Shown here: in pieces, positions 8,732 through 16,937 of the stretch | Numbering within the stretch: the first letter of the stretch is position 1 | Layout of the letters: every line of letters begins with the position of its first letter | NCBI RefSeq assembly: GCF_000284015.1 | Contig: NC_016943.1 | Coordinates: 3,451,541-3,515,540 of the forward strand | Direction: 5' to 3' | From: Blastococcus saxobsidens DD2 | Lineage (GTDB): Bacteria > Actinomycetota > Actinomycetes > Mycobacteriales > Geodermatophilaceae | Length of the DNA: 64,000 nt | The notes under the pieces: model-generated | Seen by the model: the letters and a program-made list of their open reading frames with translations, nothing else | Databases searched by the model: none | Told to the model about the DNA's origin: nothing | Made by a program: the position numbers and the translations under genes

Positions 8732-9490
8732 ATGGCCCATCCCCCCGTCGTCCTGGTCACCGGCGCATCGAGCGGCATCGGCCGCGCCTGCGTCGATGCC
8801 TTCCTCGCCCAGGGGGCGCGCGTCGTCGCCGCCGCCCGCCGCACCGACCGGCTCGACGAGCTGGCGGCGCAGCACGACGGGGCCGTGCTGCCCCTGGCGC
8901 TCGACGTGCGTGACCGGGACGCGGTGAACGCCGCTCTCGGGTCGCTGCCCGAGAACTTCTCGCCGATCGACGTGCTGGTGAACAACGCCGGCCTCGCCCG
9001 CGGCAGGACCCCGCTGCACGAGGACGACCCGGACGACTGGGACCAGATGCTGGACACGAACGTGCGCGGCCTGCTCAACGTGTCGGGGGCGGTGCTCCCC
9101 GGCATGGTCGAGCGCGGCTCGGGTCACGTCATCAACGTCGGGTCGAACGCGGGCCGCGAGGTCTACCCCGGCGGCACGGTCTACTGCGCCACCAAGGCCG
9201 CGGTCGAACGGATCACCCGCGGCATGCGGATGGACGTCCTCGGCAGCGGCGTCAAGGTCAGCGAGGTCGACCCGGGGATGGTCGAGACCGAGTTCTCCGT
9301 CGTCCGCTTCCACGGCGACCAGCAGGCGGCCGACGCCGTCTACGAGGGGGTCACTCCGCTGGCGGCGCAGGACATCGCGAACGTCGTCACCTGGATCGCC
9401 GGGCAGCCGCCCCACGTGGTGATCGCCGACGTCCTCGTCTACCCGCTGGACCAGGCGGGCACGGGGAAGATCGCCCGCAGGAAGGGATGA
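8732..9490 (+). CDS. YdfG-like SDR: 3-hydroxy acid/serine dehydrogenase family
   Basis: 252 residues, classical short-chain dehydrogenase. VTGASSGIGRACVDAF is the nucleotide-binding TGxxxGIG, followed by NNAG near residue 82, a catalytic Ser in NVGSNAGREVYPGG, and YCATK. The stretch VETEFSVVRFHGD and the preceding GSNAGREVYPGGTVYCATKAA match the YdfG subgroup, which oxidises 3-hydroxy acids such as 3-hydroxypropionate or L-allo-threonine. It follows the regulator by 35 bases (RBS GGAAGAAG) and probably acts in the same hydroxy-acid pathway as the fused dehydrogenase on the other strand. Confidence 0.9.
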   Translation: MAHPPVVLVTGASSGIGRACVDAFLAQGARVVAAARRTDRLDELAAQHDGAVLPLALDVRDRDAVNAALGSLPENFSPIDVLVNNAGLARGRTPLHEDDPDDWDQMLDTNVRGLLNVSGAVLPGMVERGSGHVINVGSNAGREVYPGGTVYCATKAAVERITRGMRMDVLGSGVKVSEVDPGMVETEFSVVRFHGDQQAADAVYEGVTPLAAQDIANVVTWIAGQPPHVVIADVLVYPLDQAGTGKIARRKG

Positions 9491-9560
9491 CCGTCCGCTG
9501 ACCGCCGGAACGGGCACCGGCGCGGGTACCGGGCGGCGGCGGGACTTCCCGGGCTGGCAC

Positions 9561-10784
9561 ATGGTCTGGGCGCTCTCGGTCACCGAGACCATCTCCTACG
9601 GCGTCCTCTACTACTCCTTCGCCGTCTTCCTCGTGCCGATGCGCGAGGAGCTGGGTACCTCGACCGCACAGCTCTCCGGCGCGCTCACCCTCGCGCTGGC
9701 CCTGACCGGCATCGGCGGGGTGGTGGTGGGCCGGTGGCTGGACCGCTCCGGGTCCCGGTGGATCATGACCTCCGGCAGCCTGCTCGGCGGGGCCTCCGTG
9801 CTGGCCTGGTCGCGGGCCGACGACCTCGTCGAGCTGTACCTGGCGTTCGCGGGCATCGGGCTGGCCAGCGCCGCGGTGCTCTACGAGCCGGCGTACGCCG
9901 TGATCAACAGCTGGTTCCGCCGGGACCGGCCGAAGGCGCTGCTGACCCTCACCGTGGTGGCCGGTTTCGCCTCGACGATCTTCCTGCCGACCTCCCAGTT
10001 CCTCATCGAGACGCTCGGCTGGCGGCCGGCGCTGGTGGTGCTCGCCGCGGTCGTCGCGGCGTGTGCCGTGCCGCACGCGCTGCTGCTGCGCCGTTCCCCG
10101 GCCGACCTGGGCCTGGAGCCCGACGGCCGGCCGGACCCCGGCCCGCCGCCGGACCCCGTCGGCGGAGGCGCCCCGGTCCCCGTGGCCGGCACCGGCCTCG
10201 CCGCCTACCGCGGTCCGGGCGCCGCCTGGCGACGGCCGGCGGTGCGCTGGCTGACGCTGGCCACGGCGCTGCAGATGGTGGCGAACGCCGCAGTCGCGGT
10301 GTTCCTGGTCGCCTACCTGCTGGAGACCGGCGCGCCACCTGGGCTCGCCGCGGTGGCCGCCGGCGCGCTCGGCGCGCTCTCGGTGACCGGGCGGGTGGTC
10401 CTCACCGTGCTCGCGGCGCGGGTCGGCATCGGCACCGTCACCGCGGCGATGGTGGCCGGGCAGGCCCTCGGCGTGGTGCTGCTGTTCCTGCTTCCCCAGC
10501 CGGCGGCCACCGTCGTGTTCGTGATCCTGTTCGGCGTGGGCTTCGGCGTCCTCAACATCGCCCGGCCGGCGCTGCTCGGGCAGTACGTGCCCGGTGTGGT
10601 GTTCGCGACGGTGTCGGGCCACCAGGCGCTGGCCGGCCAGTTCGGCCGCGTCATCGCGCCGCTTGCCGGGGGCGCGCTGATCACCGCCTTCGGCTACGGC
10701 GCCGGGTTCACCGCGGTGGCCGGTTGCGCCCTCGCCGCCGCGGTCCTGCTGGCGCTCTCCGAGCGCGCCGCCCGCTGCAGCTGA
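9561..10784 (+). CDS. MFS transporter
   Basis: About 407 residues with 12 predicted hydrophobic helices and the A-like motif GRWLDRSGSRWI after helix 2. The central loop is short and Pro/Gly-rich (PDGRPDPGPPPDPVGG). The family's conserved N-terminus (RRDFPGWHMVWALSVTETISYG) starts before the first ATG and the frame stays open upstream, so translation may begin earlier. A CTG at 9498, 8 bases after the SDR stop and preceded by GGAAGGGA, would add 21 residues. Forms a likely regulator-SDR-MFS operon. Substrate unknown, presumably an organic acid. Confidence 0.85.
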   Translation: MVWALSVTETISYGVLYYSFAVFLVPMREELGTSTAQLSGALTLALALTGIGGVVVGRWLDRSGSRWIMTSGSLLGGASVLAWSRADDLVELYLAFAGIGLASAAVLYEPAYAVINSWFRRDRPKALLTLTVVAGFASTIFLPTSQFLIETLGWRPALVVLAAVVAACAVPHALLLRRSPADLGLEPDGRPDPGPPPDPVGGGAPVPVAGTGLAAYRGPGAAWRRPAVRWLTLATALQMVANAAVAVFLVAYLLETGAPPGLAAVAAGALGALSVTGRVVLTVLAARVGIGTVTAAMVAGQALGVVLLFLLPQPAATVVFVILFGVGFGVLNIARPALLGQYVPGVVFATVSGHQALAGQFGRVIAPLAGGALITAFGYGAGFTAVAGCALAAAVLLALSERAARCS

Positions 10785-10807
10785 GGCGCGCGCGGCCGAT
10801 CACGCCC

Positions 10808-11860
10808 TCAGACCACCCGGGTCAGCGCCGGCCAGAGCCCGTCCGGCCCGTCGACCAGCAGCCCCTCGGCCAGCACCCGCGACCACACCAGCTCGCTGCC
10901 GGCCTCGTCCCGCCACGACCACAGCCGCCGGGTGAGGTGGTGCAGCTTGTGCTCCTGGGTGAAGCCGATCGCGCCGTGCACCTGGTGTGCCAGCCGGGCG
11001 ACCACCTCGACGGCCGCACCCGCCCGCACCTTCGCCGCCGCGGCTGCCAGCACGACGTCCGCCGAACCGTGCGCCAGCGCCTGCACGGCCGCGTCGGTCA
11101 CCGCGGTCACCGCGGTGACCTCGCCGGCCATCTCGGCCAGCTCCATCTGGATGGCCTGGAACTTGCCCAGCGGGCGGCCGAACTGGTGCCGCTCCCCCGC
11201 GTACTGCACCGTCCACGCCAGCACGGTCTCCAACGCCGCGGCCAGCTGCACCGCCCGCGCCAGCGCGAACCCGGCTCGCAGCTCACGTGCCTGGCCCGCG
11301 TTCAGCGGGGCCACCGCCGCCGGCACGCCGTCGAGGGTCAGGGTCCCGCGGGGCTCACCGGCCAGGTTGAAGGCATCGGTCGCCGGCACGCCGTCGGACG
11401 ACAACAGCGCCAGCACCTCACCGTCCGGGCCGTGCGCCAGGAGGGCGACGTGCGCGGCGGCCCCGGCCCACGCCACGTCGGTGGCCGTACCGGTGAGCGT
11501 CCAGCCCTCCGCGCCCGGGGACGCCGTGACACCGTCGGCGATCGCGAACGTGAGCGGCTCCTCCACCGGCGGCAGCGTCAGCCCCGCCGCGATCACCGCC
11601 GGGCCGGCCACCAGCAGCTGCTCGGCCACCGGCACCGCCGCCGCACCGGACGCCAGCGTCCGCACGATGGCCACCGCGTCGGCCAGCTCACCGCCGGACC
11701 CACCGGCCTCCTCCGGCAGCCCGACACCGGTGAGCCCCGCGTCGGCCAGCGCCGACCACAGCCCCGCGTCCCACCGGCGGTCCACCGTCAGCACGAACGG
11801 CTCGTGGCCGCTCAGGATGTCCCGGACGGTCTCGACCACCAGGTCCTGGTCCGATGCCAT
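10808..11860 (-). CDS. Acyl-CoA dehydrogenase, small/second subunit type
   Basis: 350 residues. It shows an N-terminal helical domain (LWSALADAGLTGVGLPEEAGGSGG), a middle beta domain, and the C-terminal four-helix domain with YAGERHQFGRPLGKFQAIQMELAEM and HQVHGAIGFTQEHKLHHLTRRLWSW. It is degenerate compared with homotetrameric enzymes. It lies next to a second acyl-CoA dehydrogenase on the same strand (80 bases upstream), matching the alpha2beta2 arrangement known for mycobacterial FadE pairs in sterol side-chain breakdown. No sterol genes are visible here, so the substrate is open. Confidence 0.88.
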   Translation of the reverse strand: MASDQDLVVETVRDILSGHEPFVLTVDRRWDAGLWSALADAGLTGVGLPEEAGGSGGELADAVAIVRTLASGAAAVPVAEQLLVAGPAVIAAGLTLPPVEEPLTFAIADGVTASPGAEGWTLTGTATDVAWAGAAAHVALLAHGPDGEVLALLSSDGVPATDAFNLAGEPRGTLTLDGVPAAVAPLNAGQARELRAGFALARAVQLAAALETVLAWTVQYAGERHQFGRPLGKFQAIQMELAEMAGEVTAVTAVTDAAVQALAHGSADVVLAAAAAKVRAGAAVEVVARLAHQVHGAIGFTQEHKLHHLTRRLWSWRDEAGSELVWSRVLAEGLLVDGPDGLWPALTRVV

Positions 11861-11877
11861 CAGCGCTCTGCTCCCTT

Positions 11878-11935
11878 GCTCGACACCGCGCTCGCTCCGC
11901 TCCTCGCTCGTTCCTCGCTGCGATGCTCACTCGCT
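11878..11935. repeat. Low-complexity GCTCGCTC-type intergenic repeat
   Basis: The gap between the two acyl-CoA dehydrogenase genes consists of reiterated CTCGCT/CTCCGCT/CTCACT units. Similar tracts are frequent between genes of high-GC actinobacteria. It contains no convincing promoter, and its function is unknown. Confidence 0.5.
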
Positions 11936-11939
11936 GTGG

Positions 11940-13100
11940 TCATCGCAGGCCCAGCCCCCGTGCCACGATCCCGCGCAGGATCTCGTTGGTCCCACCCCGC
12001 AGCGTGTAGCCCGGCTGGTGCAGCTGCGCCTCGGCCAGCGCCCGCGCCAGCGGGTCGGGCGAGTCCAGGGAGGGCAGCACGTCGACCACGCGGCGGACCT
12101 CGTCGATGACGTCGGCCTCGAACGTCGTCCCGACGTCCTTCACCAGCGCGGCCGGGATGTTCGGCAGCTCGCCCCGGTCCAGCGCGGCGGCGATCCGCAG
12201 GGACATCTGCCGCAGCGCCAGGATGCGCGCGGACAGCCGGCCCAGCGTCACCAGTGCGGCCGGGTCACCGCTGTCGGCCACCCGGCGCCCGAACTCGGCG
12301 ACGAGTGGATAGGTCGACAGGAAGCGCTCGGGGCCCGACCGCTCGAATGCGAGCTCGGCGGTCACCTGGTGCCAGCCGTTGCCCTCCTCGCCGAGCAGCA
12401 TGTCGCCGGGGACGACGACGTCCTCGAACACCACCTCGTTGAAGTGGTGGCCGCCGTCGAGGATGCGGATCGGGTTGATCGTGATGCCCGGCAGCGACAG
12501 GTCGATCAGCAGCTGCGACATGCCGGCGTGCCGGTTGGCGGAGTCCGACGGCGAGGTGCGCACCAGCACGATCCCGTAGTGCGAGTGGTGCGCGTTCGAC
12601 GTCCACACCTTGGCGCCGTTGACCACCCAGTCGCCGGCCTCGTTGCGGGTGGCGCGGGTACGGATGGAGGCCAGGTCGGAGCCGGAGTCCGGCTCGCTCA
12701 TCCCGATGACGAAGAAGCACTCCCCCGCGGCGATGCGCGGCAGGATCTCCTGCCGCTGCTTCTCGGTGCCGTAGGTCAGCAGGTTCGGGCCGGACTGCCG
12801 GTCGGCGATCCAGTGCGCGGCCACGGGGGCGCCGGCGGCGAGCAGCTCCTCGGTGACGGCGTAGCGCTCCATCGCCGAGCGCTCGTGGCCGCCGTACCGC
12901 TTCGGCCAGGTCATCCCCAGCCAGCCGCGCTCACCCAGCTTCTTGGAGAACGCCGGGTCGACGCCGGACAGCCAGGTGTCGACGTGCGTGGTGAACGTGC
13001 CCGCGGCGACCTCGGCGGCGAGGAAGTCGCGCACCTCCCCCCGCACCTGCTCCGCGGCCTCCGACCGCGGTGCCGGCGCCAGTGTCAACGAGTTGCTCAT
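11940..13100 (-). CDS. Acyl-CoA dehydrogenase, catalytic-type subunit
   Basis: 386 residues of full family length. The pattern is GERGWLGMTWPKRYGG, then the flavin-binding MSEPDSGSDLASIRTRA and VNGAKVWTSNAHHSHY, LAFERSGPERFLSTYP, and the C-terminal QPGYTLRGGTNEILRGIVARGLGL. The Ser/Thr-rich FAD loop is intact. With the downstream smaller subunit it probably forms a heterotetrameric acyl-CoA dehydrogenase oxidising a bulky or branched CoA ester. The ATG beginning MSNSLTLAP was chosen; upstream residues in frame are not family-like. Upstream 100 bases hold no clear promoter. Confidence 0.9.
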   Translation of the reverse strand: MSNSLTLAPAPRSEAAEQVRGEVRDFLAAEVAAGTFTTHVDTWLSGVDPAFSKKLGERGWLGMTWPKRYGGHERSAMERYAVTEELLAAGAPVAAHWIADRQSGPNLLTYGTEKQRQEILPRIAAGECFFVIGMSEPDSGSDLASIRTRATRNEAGDWVVNGAKVWTSNAHHSHYGIVLVRTSPSDSANRHAGMSQLLIDLSLPGITINPIRILDGGHHFNEVVFEDVVVPGDMLLGEEGNGWHQVTAELAFERSGPERFLSTYPLVAEFGRRVADSGDPAALVTLGRLSARILALRQMSLRIAAALDRGELPNIPAALVKDVGTTFEADVIDEVRRVVDVLPSLDSPDPLARALAEAQLHQPGYTLRGGTNEILRGIVARGLGLR

Positions 13101-13200
13101 GCGACTCCCCAGGTGTGGTCGTGCTCTCCGCCGTTCTACAGGTCGACGGAACGACCCGCCCCTTCGGGCCCCCACGCACCGCACATGCACCGGAGAGCGA

Positions 13201-13518
13201 TCAGTCCTCCGGGCGGGGCTCGGCCGGATCCTCGGTCGACGGGCCGCGGGTGAGCTGACGCAGCTCGCTGACGACGTCGGTGGCCACCGTGCCCAGCGAC
13301 GACAGCGCGCCCGACACCAGCCGGCGCACCCCGGCGACGTCCAGCGCCAGGACCGGGCCGACGCCGGAGCCGGACTCGAGCCCACCGAGATCCCCGCTCA
13401 CCGGGGTGCGCTCGGCCAGGTCCGGCGACCAGCGCATCGCGTCCCCCGACATCGACCAGTCGCCGGAGGCACCGTCGATCGCCTCGGTGACCGGGTTGCC
13501 GCGAGCTCTCGAGTCCAT
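13201..13518 (-). CDS. Hypothetical protein, 105 aa
   Basis: Not recognised. It starts MDSRARGNPVTEAIDGASGDWSM, carries two Gly/Ser-rich stretches and one amphipathic helix (VRRLVSGALSSLGTVATDVVSELRQL), and ends in an acidic EDPAEPRPED tail. There is no signal peptide or membrane segment. ATG is preceded by a G-rich stretch. It lies immediately downstream of the RsbP-like phosphatase on the same strand (74-base gap), so co-transcription with the RsbQ/RsbP pair is possible. Confidence 0.6.
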   Translation of the reverse strand: MDSRARGNPVTEAIDGASGDWSMSGDAMRWSPDLAERTPVSGDLGGLESGSGVGPVLALDVAGVRRLVSGALSSLGTVATDVVSELRQLTRGPSTEDPAEPRPED

Positions 13519-13592
13519 GACCGCCCCCAACCGGAGTTGGTCCCATGGTGTCCCGAAACGGCGCCGCCCGGAAGGTGGGCGGCGCGTGAGGT

Positions 13593-15872
13593 TCAGGTCC
13601 GGGTCAGCGCGAGGAGGGCGATGTCGTCGGCCCGGTGCTCGCGGGTCAGCTCGGCCAGCAGCCGGTCGCACAGTTCGGCCGGGTCGGCCGTGCACGACCG
13701 CGCGGCCACCTCCAGCAGGCGGTCCATCCCCGCGTCGATGTCCGCACCCGGGCTCTCCACCAGCCCGTCGGTGAACAGCACCAGCGTCGCCCCCGTCGGG
13801 AGCACCCCGGCCCACTCCTCCGCCGCAGCGGCCGGGGCACCGAGCATCCGCGTCGGCCGCACCGGCAGGAACTCCGCCGTGCCGTCCGAGCACAGCAGCG
13901 GGGGCAGGTGCCCGGCCGAGGCGATCCGCAGCTCACCGGTCGCCGGGTCCAGGGTGGCGAACAGCGCCGTCGCCATCCGCTGCAGGCCGAACTGCTCCCA
14001 GCCGCGCTGCAGCCGGTCGATGAGCACGGCCGGCGACGGCCCGTCCACCGACATCGCCCGGGTCACGCTGCGCAGCTGCCCCATGGTGGCGGCGGCCGTG
14101 ATGTCGTGGCCCACGACGTCGCCCACCGCCATCGCCACCTGGTTCCCGGGCAGCCGGACGACGTCGTACCAGTCGCCGCCCACGTCGACCCCCTGGGTCG
14201 CCGCGACGTACCGCACCGCGGTCGCGATCGAGGGCACCTCCGGCGGCGCGGGTGGGAGCAGGCTGGCCTGCAGCGTGTGCGAGGTCCGCTCCTCGAACTC
14301 GAACCGCTGCGCCCGGTCTACCACCTGCGCCAGCTGCAGCGCCAGCTGCTCGGCCACGTCCACGTCGGCGGCGGTGAACGGCGGCCGCTGCCGGTCGCCC
14401 CCGAGGGTCACCACGCCCAGCCGCCTGCCGTCGACGATCATCGGCACGCTCACCACGCGCTGGAGCTGCAGCTGCTCGAGGAGCTCGCGGTACTCGTCGT
14501 CGACGGCGACCTCGGCCAGCAGGGCCCGGCCCTCGGCGGGGTCGTGCAGCCACTGGGTCCGGCCCTCGCGCAGCGCCCGCACTCCCGGGTGCAGCGGCGA
14601 CCGCGTCGGCGCCTGCTTCTCCCGCAGCCGGTCGAGGAGGAACTGCCGGGCAGGGTCGCGGTGCCGGGCCGCGGACCGCGCCAGGCCGTGCTCGGTCACC
14701 AGGTCGATCACGCAGACGTCGGCCAGCCGGGACACCACGAGGTCGGCCAGCTGCTGCACGGTCTCGGTCACGTCCGCGGCGTCGGCCATCAGCCGTGCGG
14801 CCGCCAGCAGGAACGCCGCCCGCTCCCCCTGCTGCCGGGTCTGCTCGTACAGTCGCACGCGCTCGAGCGCCTGTCCCGCCTGCCGCCCCAGGGTCCACAG
14901 CAGATCGACCAGCGCCGGGTGGAGCGCGCGCTTCTCCCCCGGCTCCTCGAGGCTGATCAGGTCGCCCCGTCCCGGTTCGCCGCGGGCCAGCACGAGCACG
15001 CCGAGTCGCTTGGAGTCGGCCGACACCGGCACGATCACCAGGTCGGTCACCCCGTCCGCCGCCATCGCCGCCGCCAACTGGGGCTGGTCGGCCCGCAGCC
15101 GGGCATCGAGCACCACCGACCGCAACCCCTGGGCCAGCTCCAGCGCCAGCCGGCTGCCGGCGGCCTCCTTCAGCCGCCGCAGCAGACGGACCGAGAGCCC
15201 GTCGGAGCGCACCGGGCGCAACCCGGGCAGCTCCCGCGGATCGTCGGCCTCGCCCTCCACCAGCACCAGGGCGGCACCGCGCGCCTTCATCGCGGCCCGC
15301 CCGCGCTGCACGATCACCGTCGCGACGTCCTCGGGTGTCATCGCGGCCGCCAGGTCGAACACGACCTTCTGGACGGTGCGCGACCGCGCCTCGGACTCCT
15401 CGGCCAGCCGCTGCGCGGCCAGGAGCTCCCGCTCGTACCGCCGCCGCGCGGTCGCCTCGAACAACGTCGCGCGCACCAGCAGCGGCGTGCCGTCGTCGTC
15501 GCGCATCTCGACGGCGTTGAGCAGGCACGGGAGCAGCGAGCCGTCGATCCGGGTCACGTCGATGGCGATCTCGCGCACCGCGCCCTGCATGCGCAGCAGC
15601 GGCACCAGGTGGGTCTCGTAGAACACCCGGCCACCGACGCTCAGCAGCTCCTGGAGGCGGCTGCCCAGCAGGTCCTCCGGAGATCGCCCGGTCCAGGCGC
15701 AGAACGTGCGGTTGACCCGCGCGACCCGGCCGTCGGGCAGGGTGGAGAGATAGCCCATCGGCGCGTTCTCGTAGAGGTCCGCCGGGTCCTCGTCGAGCAG
15801 GCGGTCGAGCTGCGACTCCCGATCCCGCGCGTCCTGCGGACCGGCCGGCTCGCCGCCGTCCGGGCCGGTCAC
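13593..15872 (-). CDS. PAS-GAF-GAF-PP2C (RsbP/SpoIIE-type) phosphatase
   Basis: 759 residues. A PAS domain spans about 33-145 (LYENAPMGYLSTLPDGRVARVNRTFCAWTG), with a short coiled linker to two GAF-like domains (about 176-340 and 355-520). A PP2C/SpoIIE phosphatase domain follows (about 540-757) with metal-binding Asp in DVGGDWYD (566-570) and GDVVGHD (584-590), and a C-terminal HRADDIALLAL. It should dephosphorylate an anti-sigma antagonist (STAS protein) to release a stress sigma factor. Its GTG overlaps the stop of the RsbQ-like hydrolase (GTGA), the same pairing as RsbQ-RsbP in Bacillus, where RsbQ activates the PAS-bearing phosphatase. The two extra GAF domains are not in Bacillus RsbP. 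The cognate STAS protein may be the one at 27.9 kb. Confidence 0.9.
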   Translation of the reverse strand: MTGPDGGEPAGPQDARDRESQLDRLLDEDPADLYENAPMGYLSTLPDGRVARVNRTFCAWTGRSPEDLLGSRLQELLSVGGRVFYETHLVPLLRMQGAVREIAIDVTRIDGSLLPCLLNAVEMRDDDGTPLLVRATLFEATARRRYERELLAAQRLAEESEARSRTVQKVVFDLAAAMTPEDVATVIVQRGRAAMKARGAALVLVEGEADDPRELPGLRPVRSDGLSVRLLRRLKEAAGSRLALELAQGLRSVVLDARLRADQPQLAAAMAADGVTDLVIVPVSADSKRLGVLVLARGEPGRGDLISLEEPGEKRALHPALVDLLWTLGRQAGQALERVRLYEQTRQQGERAAFLLAAARLMADAADVTETVQQLADLVVSRLADVCVIDLVTEHGLARSAARHRDPARQFLLDRLREKQAPTRSPLHPGVRALREGRTQWLHDPAEGRALLAEVAVDDEYRELLEQLQLQRVVSVPMIVDGRRLGVVTLGGDRQRPPFTAADVDVAEQLALQLAQVVDRAQRFEFEERTSHTLQASLLPPAPPEVPSIATAVRYVAATQGVDVGGDWYDVVRLPGNQVAMAVGDVVGHDITAAATMGQLRSVTRAMSVDGPSPAVLIDRLQRGWEQFGLQRMATALFATLDPATGELRIASAGHLPPLLCSDGTAEFLPVRPTRMLGAPAAAAEEWAGVLPTGATLVLFTDGLVESPGADIDAGMDRLLEVAARSCTADPAELCDRLLAELTREHRADDIALLALTRT

Positions 15873-16669
15873 GGCGTCAGGAACGCGCGGATGGCGGCCG
15901 TCGTCTCCTCCGGCGCGGAGAGCTGGGGCACGTGCCCGGTCGCCCGCATCCGCACCAGCGTGCTGCCCGGGATCTGCCGGTGCACGTACTCACCGACGGC
16001 GTCGGGGGCGATCGCGTCGGCGCTGCACTGCAGCACCAGGGTGGGTACCTCGACCCCGTGCAGGTCGGCGCGGTTGTCCGACAGGAAGGTGACCCGGGCG
16101 AACTGGCGGGCGATGTCCGGCGCGGTGCGGCAGAAGCTGTTGGTCAGCTCCTCGGCCAGCTCGGGCCGCTCCGGGTTGCCCATGATCACCGGGGCCATCT
16201 GCGCCGACCAGCCCAGGTGGTTGCTATCCAGCGCGTCGAGCAGGCCGACGATGTCGCTGCGGCTGAACCCGCCCACGTAGTCCCCGTCGTCGACGTACCG
16301 CGGGCTGGGGCCGATCATCACCATGGCCCCGAAGAGCTCCGGGGCCCGGTGGTAGGCGAGCACCCCGATCATGGCGCTCACCGAGTGGCCGACGAACACG
16401 ACGTCGGAGAGCGCGAGCTCGCGGCAGATCTCGACGACGTCGGTCGCGTACCCGTCCAGGGCGCCGTACTTGTCCGGGTCGTAGGCCGACAGGTCCGACT
16501 GCCCCGACCCCACGTGGTCGAACAGGACGACGCGGTGGTCGCAGCTGAACCGGGGAGCGACCAGCCGCCACAGCGTCTGGTCACACCCGAAGCCGTGCGC
16601 GAACACCATCGGCCGCCCCTCGGCGGGGCCGCTGACGTTCACCCGGTTGCGCGTCACGACGCTGCCCAC
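15869..16669 (-). CDS. rsbQ: RsbQ-like alpha/beta hydrolase, energy-stress regulator
   Basis: 266 residues, near the 269 of Bacillus RsbQ and alignable along the whole length: FAHGFGCDQTLWRLVAP, VVLFDHVGSGQSDLSAYD, nucleophile elbow GHSVSA, MIGPSPRYVDDGDYVGGF, QCSADAIAP with the catalytic Asp, and ATGHVPQLSAPEET with the His. RsbQ makes or handles a small hydrophobic ligand that switches on the phosphatase RsbP under energy stress. Gene order and 4-base overlap with the downstream PAS-PP2C gene support the same partnership. The GTG chosen gives VGSVVTRNRV, collinear with the Bacillus N-terminus; a second GTG lies 12 bases downstream. Confidence 0.92.
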   Translation of the reverse strand: MGSVVTRNRVNVSGPAEGRPMVFAHGFGCDQTLWRLVAPRFSCDHRVVLFDHVGSGQSDLSAYDPDKYGALDGYATDVVEICRELALSDVVFVGHSVSAMIGVLAYHRAPELFGAMVMIGPSPRYVDDGDYVGGFSRSDIVGLLDALDSNHLGWSAQMAPVIMGNPERPELAEELTNSFCRTAPDIARQFARVTFLSDNRADLHGVEVPTLVLQCSADAIAPDAVGEYVHRQIPGSTLVRMRATGHVPQLSAPEETTAAIRAFLTP

Positions 16670-16676
16670 GCAGCCG

Positions 16677-16705
16677 ACCGTAGTGGACCCGACGCCCGAT
16701 GTCGC
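16677..16705 (-). promoter_or_regulatory. Candidate promoter of rsbQ-rsbP
   Basis: On the minus strand a GCGACA hexamer is separated by 17 bases from TACGGT, which lies 7 bases before the GTG start. This spacing predicts transcription starting at or next to the start codon, i.e. a leaderless mRNA, common in actinobacteria. Hexamer match is moderate. Confidence 0.35.
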
Positions 16706-16937
16706 CGACCCCGGCCACGACGACGGAACCGCCCCGCCCAGCAACTGCCACGCGCGGTCGTCACCGTCCGTGACCTCCCCTGGACCCATCGCCGCGCGGC
16801 GCCGGGTGGCGGGTCCGGCCGTCCGTGGGCGACGGAAGACCGCTGTCGCCCCGCGCACAGGTGCCCCTACCCTGCGCGGCATTCCCGCTCCCCGACCCCT
16901 GGAGCACCGGCCCGAACCGCCGAACGAGGTGCGTGCC

